A DNA stretch of 64,000 nucleotides, taken from Spirochaetaceae bacterium. Its GTDB lineage: Bacteria; Spirochaetota; Spirochaetia; Treponematales; Breznakiellaceae. The translations under genes were made by a program, and so were the position numbers. Below the pieces are notes generated by a model. It was given only the letters and a program-made list of their open reading frames with translations, was not told the origin of the DNA and ran no database searches. How positions within the stretch are numbered: the stretch's first letter is position 1; each line of letters starts with the position of its first letter. This document shows positions 8,143 through 15,622 of the stretch, in pieces. The DNA lies in the NCBI GenBank assembly GCA_031281945.1, contig JAITER010000092.1, positions 1 through 64,000 on the forward strand, in the 5' to 3' direction.

Positions 8143-9588
8143 TTAAATGTGTTTTAAAAACGCTAAATAGCCCTTATACGCCGTCCAGAGGTCTATTTTT
8201 GAAATTACTTCAAACGGGGAATGCATAGACAACACGGGGACGCCGCAATCAATAACTTCTATTCCAAGACGGGCGAACTGACTTGCTATGGTGCCGCCGC
8301 CGCCTATATCAACTTTGCCCATATTTCCATACTGCCACCGTACTTTTTCGGCGTTAAATATTTTTATTATTTTTTGAACATACTCCGCGCTAGCGTCCGA
8401 ACAGCCGTATTTTCCGCCGTGGCCGGTGTATTTTGAAATTGCTATTCCCTTTCCGCAATAAGAGCAGGTTTTTTTGTCAAAAACGGAGGCGAAAGCAGGG
8501 TCAAAAGCCGCGTTAACGTCCGAAGAAATCATAAATGAGTTATTTAAAGCGAGATGCGTTTTAAAACTGTCGTAAGAACCGGATGTTTTAGCTGTAATAC
8601 CGGTAATAAAATCCTCAAAACTACGTGATTCCGCGCTTGTATTGCCTGATGAACCCGTCTCTTCTTTGTCTGTAAACGAACAAATAACAGTTCTTTCCGG
8701 CGCGGAGCCGCGGTTTGCAAAATGCAACGCCGCTTCTAGCGAGGCAAAAGCGCAACATTTGTCATCGTGGCCGTACGCCCCTATCATACTGCGGTCGAAA
8801 CCCACATCCCTGGCTTTTTGCGCGGGAACGGCCTCTATTTCCGCGCTTGCAAAACAGGATTCGGTAACTCCGTATTTTTTATTAAGTATACGCAGTATGT
8901 TCAATTTGACTTTAGCTTCCGCTTTTTCATCGTAGAACGGCCTGGAACCAACAAGAATATCCAGGTCTTCGCCTGTTATGGCTTTGGACATCTTTTTTTC
9001 CGCTTGTTCTTGGGAGAGATGCGGAAGCAAGTCGGTAATTACAAAAACAGGATCGTTTTCATCTTCGCCTATGCAAATATTTTGTTTGTTTCCACTGGAA
9101 TCAAAAATAACGCCATGCAGGGCGAGCGGAACTGTAGTCCATTGGTATTTTTTAATCCCGCCGTAATAGTGCGTGTCGAAAAAAGCGGCGTCTGAATCTT
9201 CGTAAAGCGGGTTGGTTTTAATATCTATGCGCGGGGAATCAAGGTGCGCTCCAAGTATTGCGGCGCCTTCCGTTACTGGTTTTTTGCCGATTATGGCAAA
9301 GTTAAGCGCCTTGCCGCGTATGTTTTGATAAATTTTATCGCCAGGTAAAAGCGGCGTTTCTTTACTAAACGCGATTTTTGCGTCTATAAAGCCTAGTTTA
9401 GACAAAATTGAATCTATTTGAAGCGTAATCTCGCGTTCTGTTTTTCCAGCATTTAAAAAATCTTTATAACGTGTGGAAAACTTTTCGATATCGTCCAAGT
9501 CGGCTGGACTTGCTGTTTCCCATGCGCTTTTAATTTTAAAACCAAGTTTTTCCGTCAATTTTTGACCTTCCGTTTTTTCTTCTGACAT
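8143..9588 (-). CDS. M18-family zinc aminopeptidase
   Basis: 481 residues, close to bacterial M18 enzymes. Metal and active-site segments are visible: A-I-L-G-A-H-L-D-S-P-R (His/Asp) near 105, Y-G-H-D-D-K-C-C-A near 273, F-T-D-K-E-E-T-G-S near 308, D-V-N-A-A-F-D near 360, and G-H-G-G-K-Y-G and V-P-V-L-S-M-H-S-P-F-E near the end. M18 enzymes are cytoplasmic dodecamers that trim acidic or neutral N-terminal residues from peptides, a plausible supply of amino acids in a gut anaerobe. Start ATG 9588 is preceded by an aggatt ribosome site. Monocistronic: repeat A lies upstream and a hairpin downstream. Confidence 0.92.
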   Translation of the reverse strand: MSEEKTEGQKLTEKLGFKIKSAWETASPADLDDIEKFSTRYKDFLNAGKTEREITLQIDSILSKLGFIDAKIAFSKETPLLPGDKIYQNIRGKALNFAIIGKKPVTEGAAILGAHLDSPRIDIKTNPLYEDSDAAFFDTHYYGGIKKYQWTTVPLALHGVIFDSSGNKQNICIGEDENDPVFVITDLLPHLSQEQAEKKMSKAITGEDLDILVGSRPFYDEKAEAKVKLNILRILNKKYGVTESCFASAEIEAVPAQKARDVGFDRSMIGAYGHDDKCCAFASLEAALHFANRGSAPERTVICSFTDKEETGSSGNTSAESRSFEDFITGITAKTSGSYDSFKTHLALNNSFMISSDVNAAFDPAFASVFDKKTCSYCGKGIAISKYTGHGGKYGCSDASAEYVQKIIKIFNAEKVRWQYGNMGKVDIGGGGTIASQFARLGIEVIDCGVPVLSMHSPFEVISKIDLWTAYKGYLAFLKHI

Positions 9589-9651
9589 AAAAAATCCTTA
9601 TTTTAACAGCATTTAATTTCCATCCATAAAGCTGAGTGCTTTGCGGATCAA

Positions 9652-9819
9652 TTTTATTGATGAACGGAGCGAAATCGCGACCGTGCTTGCACGGGCCGGA
9701 ATCGAGCGAGTGAGGAACCGGAGGCTCTAAGAGCCATGGTTTAATACCCCGCGGCTTGCCGCGGAAGCCGCCGCAAGCTACGGGTGCAGGGCAAGCCCTG
9801 CGGTATTAATACCCTTTAT
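9652..9819 (+). repeat. dispersed repeat A, copy 2
   Basis: Starts ttattgatgaacggagcgaa and keeps the order of the family: GATCGCGACC-like core, CGTGCTTGCACGGGCC, GAATCGAGCGAGTGAG, then taataccccgcggcttgccg and a GCAAGCCCTGCGG tail. It is longer than other copies because of a small internal duplication of the GC-rich half. It fills most of the 419-bp gap between the aminopeptidase and yjbQ; the rest of the gap is AT-rich with a small GTTTGAAACAGCC hairpin-type sequence (repeat B remnant) at about 9950. Confidence 0.8.
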
Positions 9820-10007
9820 TGTTTTTGCGAGAAACCAGGGTGGATTTTTATTTTGAACACCTTCGGTTTACGCTCCGTGATTTTACAATCGAATTCCAAT
9901 AATAAAACATTTAACAAAAAAAGCATATTAAGGGCGCCGCTTCAAAGCCAGCCGTTTGAAACAGCCTCAAGTTGTATATTGTGCTGATGCGTGGTAAATT
10001 TAATTAA

Positions 10008-10415
10008 ATGATTACAAAACTCTATAGTTTTTCTGTACAAACAAAAACGCGCAATGAATGGCTTAATATTACGGATAAGGCGGCTGGAGCAATCGCTTCT
10101 TCCGGTGTAAAAGAAGGCCTTTGCGTTTTGTTTACGCCGCATACAACCGCCGCTGTTACAATAAACGAAAACGCCGATCCTGATGTGCCGCGGGACGCGA
10201 TTATGGCGTTAAACTCTATTTCTCCAGATATGCCCGCTTTTAAGCATAGCGAAGGAAATTCAGACGCTCATGTAAAAACAGCGCTTGTGGGGCCTTCTAT
10301 TACAATTATAGTAACGGAAGGGCGGCTTTTGCTGGGAGTATGGCAGGGCTTGTGGTTTACAGAGTTTGACGGCCCGCGCACAAGAAAATTTTTTGTGCGG
10401 GTGATTGGCGAATAA
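10008..10415 (+). CDS. yjbQ: YjbQ family (UPF0047) protein
   Basis: 135 residues, full length for the family. The signature is complete: L-F-T-P-H-T-T-A-A-V-T-I-N-E-N-A-D-P-D-V-P near 45-65, then H-S-E-G-N-S-D-A-H-V-K near 85-95, and a C-terminal G-V-W-Q-G-L-W-F-T-E-F-D-G-P-R. Some YjbQ proteins have a weak thiamine-phosphate synthase activity in E. coli assays, but the physiological role is unclear. The gene stands alone between two copies of repeat A. A ribosome site is weak (ggtaaattt). Confidence 0.93.
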   Translation: MITKLYSFSVQTKTRNEWLNITDKAAGAIASSGVKEGLCVLFTPHTTAAVTINENADPDVPRDAIMALNSISPDMPAFKHSEGNSDAHVKTALVGPSITIIVTEGRLLLGVWQGLWFTEFDGPRTRKFFVRVIGE

Positions 10416-10431
10416 AACGAATTCGCCAGCC

Positions 10432-10583
10432 TTTTATTGACGAACGGAGCGAGATCGCGACCGTGCTTGTACGGGCCGGAATCGAGCGAGTGAGAAAACG
10501 AAGGGCTTAATACTCCGCAACTTGTTGCGGAAACCGCCGTAGGCGGGCGCGGGGCGAGCCACGCGGTGTTGACGCCCTTTGTT
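10432..10583 (+). repeat. dispersed repeat A, copy 3
   Basis: The best-preserved copy, and the mirror of copy 1. It begins 17 bp after the yjbQ stop with TTTATTGACGAACGGAGCGA and ends with TTGACGCCCTTTG, 13 bp before the ogt start. It therefore fills the whole intergenic gap and supplies most of the ogt 5' leader. Confidence 0.88.
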
Positions 10584-10595
10584 AAAGGTTTAACT

Positions 10596-11087
10596 ATGGC
10601 GGAAGGCTTTGTTTATTCATTTCAATTTTTTAATCTTGCTATTTGTTCGGAAAATGGCGCGATAACAGCGGCGTTGTTTGGGCCTTTGCCGTCTGGGGTT
10701 ACCGTTGCGGAAAACCCGTTAATTAAAGCCGCCGCTTCCCAAATAACTGAATATCTTGAACATAACCGCGCTTCTTTTACAGTTCCATTGGCTTATAGCG
10801 GAACGTCTTTTCAAAACGCGGTTTGGAAAAATCTTGAAAAAATACCGTATGGAGAGACCCGCACATACAAAGAAATCGCTTTGCAAGCAGGAAGCCCCGC
10901 CGCTTGCCGGGCTGTAGGCCAGGCGGTTCACGTTAACCCGATTTCCATTTTTATTCCTTGCCATCGTGTTATAGGCTGGAATGGAAAATTAACCGGTTTT
11001 GCGGGCGGGCTGGATGTAAAACAAAAGTTGCTGGAACTGGAACAAAACGCGCTTTTTGCCCCATTTGCTTTAAGCAACGCCGGATAA
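10596..11087 (+). CDS. ogt: methylated-DNA-protein cysteine methyltransferase
   Basis: 163 residues from the ATG at 10596, which has aaagg seven bases upstream; the longer GTG frame from 10566 would start inside repeat A. The catalytic domain is complete: Y-G-E-T-R-T-Y-K-E-I-A near 85, the helix-turn-helix region A-C-R-A-V-G-Q-A-V-H-x-N-P, and the acceptor-cysteine motif F-I-P-C-H-R-V-I-G. The protein removes alkyl groups from O6-guanine by transfer to its own Cys. It is of the Ogt/C-terminal-Ada type with a short N-terminal domain and has no Ada regulatory domain. Confidence 0.93.
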   Translation: MAEGFVYSFQFFNLAICSENGAITAALFGPLPSGVTVAENPLIKAAASQITEYLEHNRASFTVPLAYSGTSFQNAVWKNLEKIPYGETRTYKEIALQAGSPAACRAVGQAVHVNPISIFIPCHRVIGWNGKLTGFAGGLDVKQKLLELEQNALFAPFALSNAG

Positions 11088-11143
11088 ACGTTGTTTCATA
11101 AAATCTTGGCCCAAAAATTCCAGACGCTCTTAACGTTTGTTTT

Positions 11144-11389
11144 TTAGGGTTTAAATTCCCTGTATAACTTGATAGCGCGTTTTAATTGAGACCTAACAGT
11201 GGTTGTTAAAGCCTTAAAACCGGTTTTGCGTGTAAAATTAAACAAAAGGGCGTCAATATCAACAGGAACGTCAACATCTATAATGTTTTTTGCGCGTTTA
11301 AGGCGCGAAACAACGTCGTTGGCGGATTTTTTTGTTAAGGCTTTTGTCGTTTGAAGCCATTCGCAAAAGGCGTAATAATTTTCATTCAT
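11144..11389 (-). CDS. small helical protein coupled to the cytosine methyltransferase
   Basis: 81 residues from ATG 11389 (M-N-E-N-Y-Y). That start overlaps the last bases of the methyltransferase region upstream, so the two are translationally coupled. It is predicted to be all helix, basic (K-K-S-A-N-D-V-V-S-R-L-K-R-A-K), with a C-terminal R-S-Q-L-K-R-A-I-K-L-Y-R-E-F. The shape recalls the DNA-binding N-terminal core of site-specific recombinases or a small DNA-binding subunit. A restriction-enzyme remnant is another option. No catalytic motif is visible and I do not recognise the family. Confidence 0.6.
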   Translation of the reverse strand: MNENYYAFCEWLQTTKALTKKSANDVVSRLKRAKNIIDVDVPVDIDALLFNFTRKTGFKALTTTVRSQLKRAIKLYREFKP

Positions 11390-11391
11390 TT

Positions 11392-12312
11392 TTATTTCGC
11401 TTCCGTGTCGCAATAATCAATAATTGCGCGGGCGACAAATTTAGCCAAATTAACAGGCACGGCGTTGCCTATCATCTGTTCAATATTCGTTTTTGAACCT
11501 TCCCACTTAAAATTTTTAGGGAAGGTTTGAATTTGTGAACGCTCTAATGTTGTTAAAGGTCGCACCGATTCAGAAATATTTACAGGATCGCCGGGGTGAC
11601 CCGGGTAGCCTTTAGGTATTGGTCTATTAACGCCGCGAATTGCGGGGCTTGCTTCGTCTATGGAATAAACAGCCCTTCGGCAATAATTGCGGGGGTGCCG
11701 GTAATAATAATCTGTATCTATTTTATCGCCAAAATAATCACGAACGGTCATTTGTTTTTTAGAAAGGTTTTTTTCTATGTAAGGCGCTAAAACATTGTCG
11801 GGTTTACCAAAAAAGCCGACGCAAAAAAAACGTTTGCGAATTTGCGGGCAACCGCAATAACTAGCGTCTAGAATTTTTTCCGTCAAGCCGTAACCGCCAA
11901 TCTTTAGAATTTTTTTTGCATTTTCCCATGCCTTGCTTTTAATAATACGGTCTACATTTTCCATCACAAAAATTCGGGGCTTTAAGGCGGCGACAATCCC
12001 GGCAAAACATTTGGTCAATCCGGCGCGTTCTTTTTCCGTGCGCTTACCCGCGTGGGAAAAATCTTGGCATGGGGGGCCGCCTATAATCATACTAGCAGGG
12101 TGTTTCTGGAGTTCCGCAACCGCCCCGTCAATATCGGAAAGGTCAAGTTTCGCCGCTTTGTGGGCGAAATTCACGTTGTAAATCTCTAAAGCCCGCTCCC
12201 AGTTGTCAAAACTGGCCAAAATTGGAATCCCCGCCTGTTCAAACCCTAGCGAAAGCCCTCCTACCCCGCAAAACAGGTCTATTGCGTCTAGCGCCGGTTT
12301 CGTAGCATACAT
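11392..12312 (-). CDS. dcm: DNA (cytosine-5) methyltransferase
   Basis: 306 residues, short but with all core motifs in order: I (D-L-F-C-G-V-G-G) near 13, IV with the catalytic Cys (G-G-P-P-C-Q-D-F-S), VI (M-E-N-V), VIII (Q-I-R-K-R-F-F), a target-recognition region about 185-250, IX (R-P-L-T-T-L-E-R-S-Q-I-Q-T-F-P) and X (I-G-N-A-V-P-V-N-L-A). It transfers a methyl group from AdoMet to cytosine C5. No restriction endonuclease is adjacent, only a small coupled ORF. A Vsr endonuclease gene sits about 30 kb away at 41828, which may repair T:G mismatches arising from this methylation. The recognition sequence cannot be read off. Confidence 0.93.
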   Translation of the reverse strand: MYATKPALDAIDLFCGVGGLSLGFEQAGIPILASFDNWERALEIYNVNFAHKAAKLDLSDIDGAVAELQKHPASMIIGGPPCQDFSHAGKRTEKERAGLTKCFAGIVAALKPRIFVMENVDRIIKSKAWENAKKILKIGGYGLTEKILDASYCGCPQIRKRFFCVGFFGKPDNVLAPYIEKNLSKKQMTVRDYFGDKIDTDYYYRHPRNYCRRAVYSIDEASPAIRGVNRPIPKGYPGHPGDPVNISESVRPLTTLERSQIQTFPKNFKWEGSKTNIEQMIGNAVPVNLAKFVARAIIDYCDTEAK

Positions 12313-12361
12313 ATCCAGGAATGTATATGAGTTTCAAAAAAGGCGTCAAGCAATTGACGCC
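12307..12361. promoter_or_regulatory. inverted repeats just upstream of the methyltransferase start
   Basis: Two symmetric elements lie against the start of the minus-strand dcm gene (start codon 12310-12312). The first has arms ATACAT and ATGTAT at 12307-12312 and 12321-12326, with a CCAGG in its centre. The second is GGCGTCAA-GCAA-TTGACGCC at 12342-12361, with perfect 8-bp arms. Some cytosine methyltransferases repress their own genes by binding inverted repeats at their promoters; a role here is inference. The remaining gap to the recombinase gene holds one repeat B hairpin (12491) and otherwise nothing I recognise. Confidence 0.4.
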
Positions 12362-12490
12362 AAAATGTTGTTCCAGATTATAGCGTGATAAACGGCATAG
12401 CGCGAAAACGCCGGCGATTTTGGACCGCTTCTTGCGTTTTGTAAACAGCGCCTTGTCTTCCGGCGTTTTTTGATGTGAAAATCTAAATTG

Positions 12491-12529
12491 AGGTTGTTCC
12501 AAAACCTTAAATATTGGAACAGCAACCTT
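12491..12529. repeat. dispersed hairpin repeat B
   Basis: AGGTTGTTCCAA, a short AT loop, then TTGGAACAGCAACCTT. It belongs to the recurrent intergenic family built from TGTTCCAAAACC and its complement, also seen near 22741, 25263, 29571, 33971, 42474 and 47713. It can form an RNA hairpin. Confidence 0.75.
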
Positions 12530-12728
12530 GAAAAATGCGGTTTTACAAGGTTAAAGCCTTTCGAAACCGTAAAAGCCCGCCAAAACCAACCGGGTTTTTA
12601 AGCGGACTCAGTCTTATAAACGGTTTTAAGGCGTTAGTAACGAAAAATTTTAAACTCGTTTTGTCTTGCGGCGCGTGTTCCATGGTTTTAGGATATTTTT
12701 TGCGGCGCTTGTTTCCAAGGATAATATT

Positions 12729-13637
12729 ATGGATTTAATTTCCGGTTTTATTGATTATATGCAATCTATTCGTTCAGTTTCTCCGCAAACGGTAAAAGCT
12801 TACCGCCACGACCTTAAACAGTTCGCTTTGTTTTGCGAGGATGCCGGAGTAATGCCGGAAAACGCTGAATTCCACATGGTTGAGCGGTTTATTGCGGATT
12901 TAAGTTTTTCCGGCCTTGCCGCTGTTAGCGTTAATCGCGCTCTTTCAACTTTGCGGGGTTTTTTTGGGTGGCTTATTAGGTTTGGACGCCGTAAAGACGA
13001 TCCTTGCGCGTTAATAAAAAATTTAAAAACGCCGAAAAAATTGCCTGTTTTTTTGTGGGAAGATGAAATGGCGGATTTTGCGAAAACGCCGGAAAATTTT
13101 GGATTGCTTTGGGAAAAACGGGATTCTGCGTTAATTTTATTGCTTTATTCAAGTGGAATGCGTATTTCCGAAGCTATGAGTTTGACGCTTTCTTCTCTAA
13201 AAACAGATTACAGCGGAGCGCGTATAATTGGGAAAGGCGCTAAAGAAAGAGTGGTGTTTTTTTCGGATGAGTGCCGGGCGGCTTTATGCGCATACTTGCC
13301 GGAAAGAGAGGCGTTGTTAAAGGAAACCGGCGGAAAATCTCCCGTAAAAACGGTTTTGGAAAAGCGATTGTTTTTGAATAAACGGGGGGCCGCCCTTTCT
13401 CCGGCGGGCGCTAGATGGATTATAAGCCGTTATTCCAGTTTTTCTAGCGTCAAAAAGAACGTTCATCCCCATGCTTTGCGCCACACTTTCGCAACCAATC
13501 TGCTAAAAAACGGTTGCGATATTAGGCTTGTGCAGGAATTGTTGGGACACGCCAATATTTCCACAACGGCGCGTTATACGCACCTTAACATAGAAGGCCT
13601 AAAAGAAACTTACCGTAAAGCCCACCCTCATGCATGA
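12729..13637 (+). CDS. Xer-type tyrosine recombinase
   Basis: 302 residues from ATG 12729 (M-D-L-I-S-G-F-I-D-Y), preceded by an aagga ribosome site; a longer frame upstream is unlikely. The N-terminal SAM-like domain (S-P-Q-T-V-K-A-Y-R-H-D-L) spans about 1-90. The catalytic domain shows the first Arg in S-S-G-M-R-I-S-E-A-M-S, a G-K-G-A-K-E-R-V-V beta-hairpin Lys, H-P-H-A-L-R-H-T-F-A-T, L-G-H-A-N-I-S-T-T and the nucleophile Y-T-H-L. This is a standard XerC/XerD-like length and layout for chromosome dimer resolution. There is no IntI-specific insertion visible, so I do not treat it as the integron integrase. Confidence 0.88.
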   Translation: MDLISGFIDYMQSIRSVSPQTVKAYRHDLKQFALFCEDAGVMPENAEFHMVERFIADLSFSGLAAVSVNRALSTLRGFFGWLIRFGRRKDDPCALIKNLKTPKKLPVFLWEDEMADFAKTPENFGLLWEKRDSALILLLYSSGMRISEAMSLTLSSLKTDYSGARIIGKGAKERVVFFSDECRAALCAYLPEREALLKETGGKSPVKTVLEKRLFLNKRGAALSPAGARWIISRYSSFSSVKKNVHPHALRHTFATNLLKNGCDIRLVQELLGHANISTTARYTHLNIEGLKETYRKAHPHA

Positions 13638-13642
13638 ATGTT

Positions 13643-13714
13643 TGTTGACGAACGTAGCGAGATCGCGACCGTGCTTGCGCGGGCCGGAATAGAGCGAGTT
13701 TTGAACGGTGTTAA
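13643..13714 (+). repeat. dispersed repeat A, 5' fragment
   Basis: Only the first half of the family is present: TTGACGAACGTAGCGAGATC, GCGACCGTGCTTGCGCGGGC and GGAATAGAGCGAG, then the homology stops. It starts a few bases after the recombinase stop codon. Confidence 0.8.
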
Positions 13715-13725
13715 AGATTCCGGCG

Positions 13726-13833
13726 TTATTTAGAAATAAGGCTTGCTATAATCAAGGCGATAACGGCGAAAACAACCGAAAATGCAAGCGACGCCGCCCA
13801 TTTTGGCAATGGGTGTTTGGGTGTGTCGTTCAT
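13726..13833 (-). CDS. 35-residue single-pass membrane peptide
   Basis: A short frame with a strong ribosome site (gggaggc, 4 bp before ATG 13833). It encodes a polar head M-N-D-T-P-K-H-P-L-P-K-W and then about 20 hydrophobic residues (A-A-S-L-A-F-S-V-V-F, A-V-I-A-L-I-I-A-S-L-I), ending S-K. That is one transmembrane helix with the N-terminus probably cytoplasmic. Function unknown; small peptides of this form often modulate a membrane partner or act as type I toxins. It is alone on the minus strand, antisense to the intergenic tail of the recombinase. The good ribosome site and clean topology make me believe it is real, but only comparison can prove it. Confidence 0.5.
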   Translation of the reverse strand: MNDTPKHPLPKWAASLAFSVVFAVIALIIASLISK

Positions 13834-13865
13834 AAGCCTCCCGCTATACGCCGGCGCGTTTAATA

Positions 13866-13985
13866 GAGTTGTTCGGAAACTTCAGTTTCCGAACAACTTC
13901 CGCTTAAAAAACGCAAAATGCGTATCATTTTGCAAGACTTGGGCGACAACCAACCAGGGCGAGCGAACAAGTCCAATGATAAAGC
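13866..13985 (+). repeat. dispersed repeat C, copy 1
   Basis: Starts with an imperfect palindrome, agttgttcggaaac-ttcagtttccgaacaact, followed by cgcttaaaaaacgcaaaatg and ccagggcgagcgaacaag-tccaat. The same order returns at 42330 and 54140. The rest of the gap to the ferredoxin gene (13986-14218) contains no gene I can support. Confidence 0.7.
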
Positions 13986-14218
13986 CGTTCCGGGAAAATC
14001 CGCGTCCGGTTTTGTTTCCGGCGATTGACATCCTCAAATGACAAAGCAAGTAAAACGATACCGTATAAGCCAGACCCAGGCCAAGCCGCGCCTTGCCGGT
14101 TGGTTGTATGGGCCCAAAACCCGAAACCGCTACGGCTTGGCATCGGTTTTTAAACAGTTGCCGGTTTTTAAATTATTGTGTTATATTTTATCAAAATCTA
14201 TTTATAGAGAGGTAAAAT

Positions 14219-14392
14219 ATGGCTTTTTTAATTGACGCCACTACTTGTGGAAATTGCGGATCTTGTAAAAGCGAGTGTCCAAATGAGGCGATTTTAGAAA
14301 AAGGTGAAGTCCATTGGATTGATCCAGAAAAATGCGTTGATTGTGGTTCTTGCAAAGAAGCGTGTCCATGCGACGCCATTAGCGAAGCATAG
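14219..14392 (+). CDS. 2[4Fe-4S] clostridial-type ferredoxin
   Basis: 57 residues with ribosome site gagagg 5 bp before the ATG. Two classical cluster motifs: C-G-N-C-G-S-C-K-S-E-C-P and C-V-D-C-G-S-C-K-E-A-C-P, with a symmetric fold around a central I-L-E-K-G-E-V. Such ferredoxins carry low-potential electrons between pyruvate:ferredoxin oxidoreductase, hydrogenases and bifurcating enzymes in anaerobes. It is a natural electron partner for the transhydrogenase-like complex at 34-38 kb, although the two loci are unlinked. The downstream M23 peptidase gene starts 8 bp after its stop, so they may share a transcript. Family assignment is certain. Confidence 0.95.
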   Translation: MAFLIDATTCGNCGSCKSECPNEAILEKGEVHWIDPEKCVDCGSCKEACPCDAISEA

Positions 14393-14400
14393 GCTTAATC

Positions 14401-15369
14401 TTGACGCTTAAAGGCCGCTCCGGTTCTTTTAAAAGATTCTGGGGCGGCTTTTTTTTTGCTTTTGTGTTGACGGCTCCATTTTTGGCCGGCTTTGTTTTTT
14501 GTGAAGAGAATATAAGTTACCCGCTGATTGTTTCTATGGAAAGGCGGGTTGCGGATCCTGTTTTTAGGCAGTATCAGGAAGATGTTGAGGCGGGGCGCCG
14601 ATTGGCTTTTAATCGCCGCCGTAAAGAAAGCGATTCCGCGCTTGCGGAGGCGTTGGCTATTTATGCGTATCGTTTGCGTCCAGAAGATGAATTTTTTGTT
14701 ATGGCCGCCCGTTGTTCAATTCCTTATAGTTCCATTGCAAGTATTAACGGCATTAACAGCAAAGCCTTCGTTCCCGCCGGAACAGTCGTTTTGTTGCCTT
14801 CGATTCCGGGGCTTTTTATTCATGACCCGCCCGTTTCAGATTTTGACAGCCTTCTTTTGTCGGCTCGCGCCGGAGAAGGCGAGCTTATAACGCTATTGGT
14901 AAACGGCGTAAAAAAAACATTGCGTTTTATACCCGGCGCTGATTTTTCTCCCAGCGAGCGGGCTCTTTTTCTTAATCCAAGCTTATTCACGTTTCCGCTT
15001 AAAACATATTCAATAACAAGCAGGTACGGAATTCGTGTAAGCCCCATCAACGGAAAAACCATGATGCACAAAGGATTGGATTTAGCCGCCCCTCTGGGCG
15101 CTCCAGTGTACGCCGTTCGCGCCGGAGCCGTTGTTTTTTCCGGCGAAAACGCTATTTACGGAAATTATGTCATTATAGCCCACGATGACGGTTGGACCAG
15201 CCTTTACGGCCATCTTTCCAAAATACGCGCCATACAGGGCGATAAAGTTGCGGCGGGAAACGTTATAGGCGAAGTAGGCTCAACCGGACTTTCAACAGGG
15301 CCGCATCTTCATTTTGAATTGTCGCAGGACGGAAAATCTAAAGATCCGGCGTTTCTGTTAAAAAAATAA
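14401..15369 (+). CDS. LysM-like/M23-family cell-wall endopeptidase
   Basis: 322 residues from a TTG start that follows the ferredoxin stop closely; no better in-frame start precedes the signal segment (F-W-G-G-F-F-F-A-F-V near residue 14). A LysM-like module spans about 85-140 (I-A-S-I-N-G-I-N-S, then V-P-A-G-T-V-V-L-L-P). The C-terminal M23 domain has the zinc ligands M-H-K-G-L-D-L-A and H-L-H-F-E, with Y-G-N-Y-V-I-I-A-H and L-Y-G-H-L-S between. These enzymes cut peptidoglycan cross-bridges or activate amidases in the periplasm. All ligands are present, so it is probably active. Confidence 0.9.
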   Translation: MTLKGRSGSFKRFWGGFFFAFVLTAPFLAGFVFCEENISYPLIVSMERRVADPVFRQYQEDVEAGRRLAFNRRRKESDSALAEALAIYAYRLRPEDEFFVMAARCSIPYSSIASINGINSKAFVPAGTVVLLPSIPGLFIHDPPVSDFDSLLLSARAGEGELITLLVNGVKKTLRFIPGADFSPSERALFLNPSLFTFPLKTYSITSRYGIRVSPINGKTMMHKGLDLAAPLGAPVYAVRAGAVVFSGENAIYGNYVIIAHDDGWTSLYGHLSKIRAIQGDKVAAGNVIGEVGSTGLSTGPHLHFELSQDGKSKDPAFLLKK

Positions 15370-15622
15370 AAATCAATCTTAAAAAATTCGTGAATATGCT
15401 GTTTCGCTGGACAAATTTTTTAGAAATGTTAGCTTATCTTTAATTTGAATGTAATTTGTGCGAAAATAAAAAGCTCCAGACAGGCTTTGCGGAAGATTTT
15501 ACCGCAAATAAAACCGGCTCAAACGGTTTGCCTTAAAAATAGAGTTCATCCGCAATGCAAACGTGTTGCGAATGCGCGCTGAAGCGTAGAAATTTTATAT
15601 CGTATAAATCAAGGAGATAATT

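Noticed and set aside
12729-13637. Integron integrase for the attC-like sites
   Set aside because: Length and motifs fit XerC/XerD, no IntI-type extra helix is visible, and it is 47 kb from the cassettes.
13817-14041. Plus-strand open frame of about 74 codons between the recombinase and the ferredoxin
   Set aside because: It runs through repeat C, has no ribosome site, and the product looks like translated repeat.
15370-15622. Lysine riboswitch ahead of dapL
   Set aside because: The leader is 253 bp with one short hairpin, and the conserved L-box core is not recognisable.
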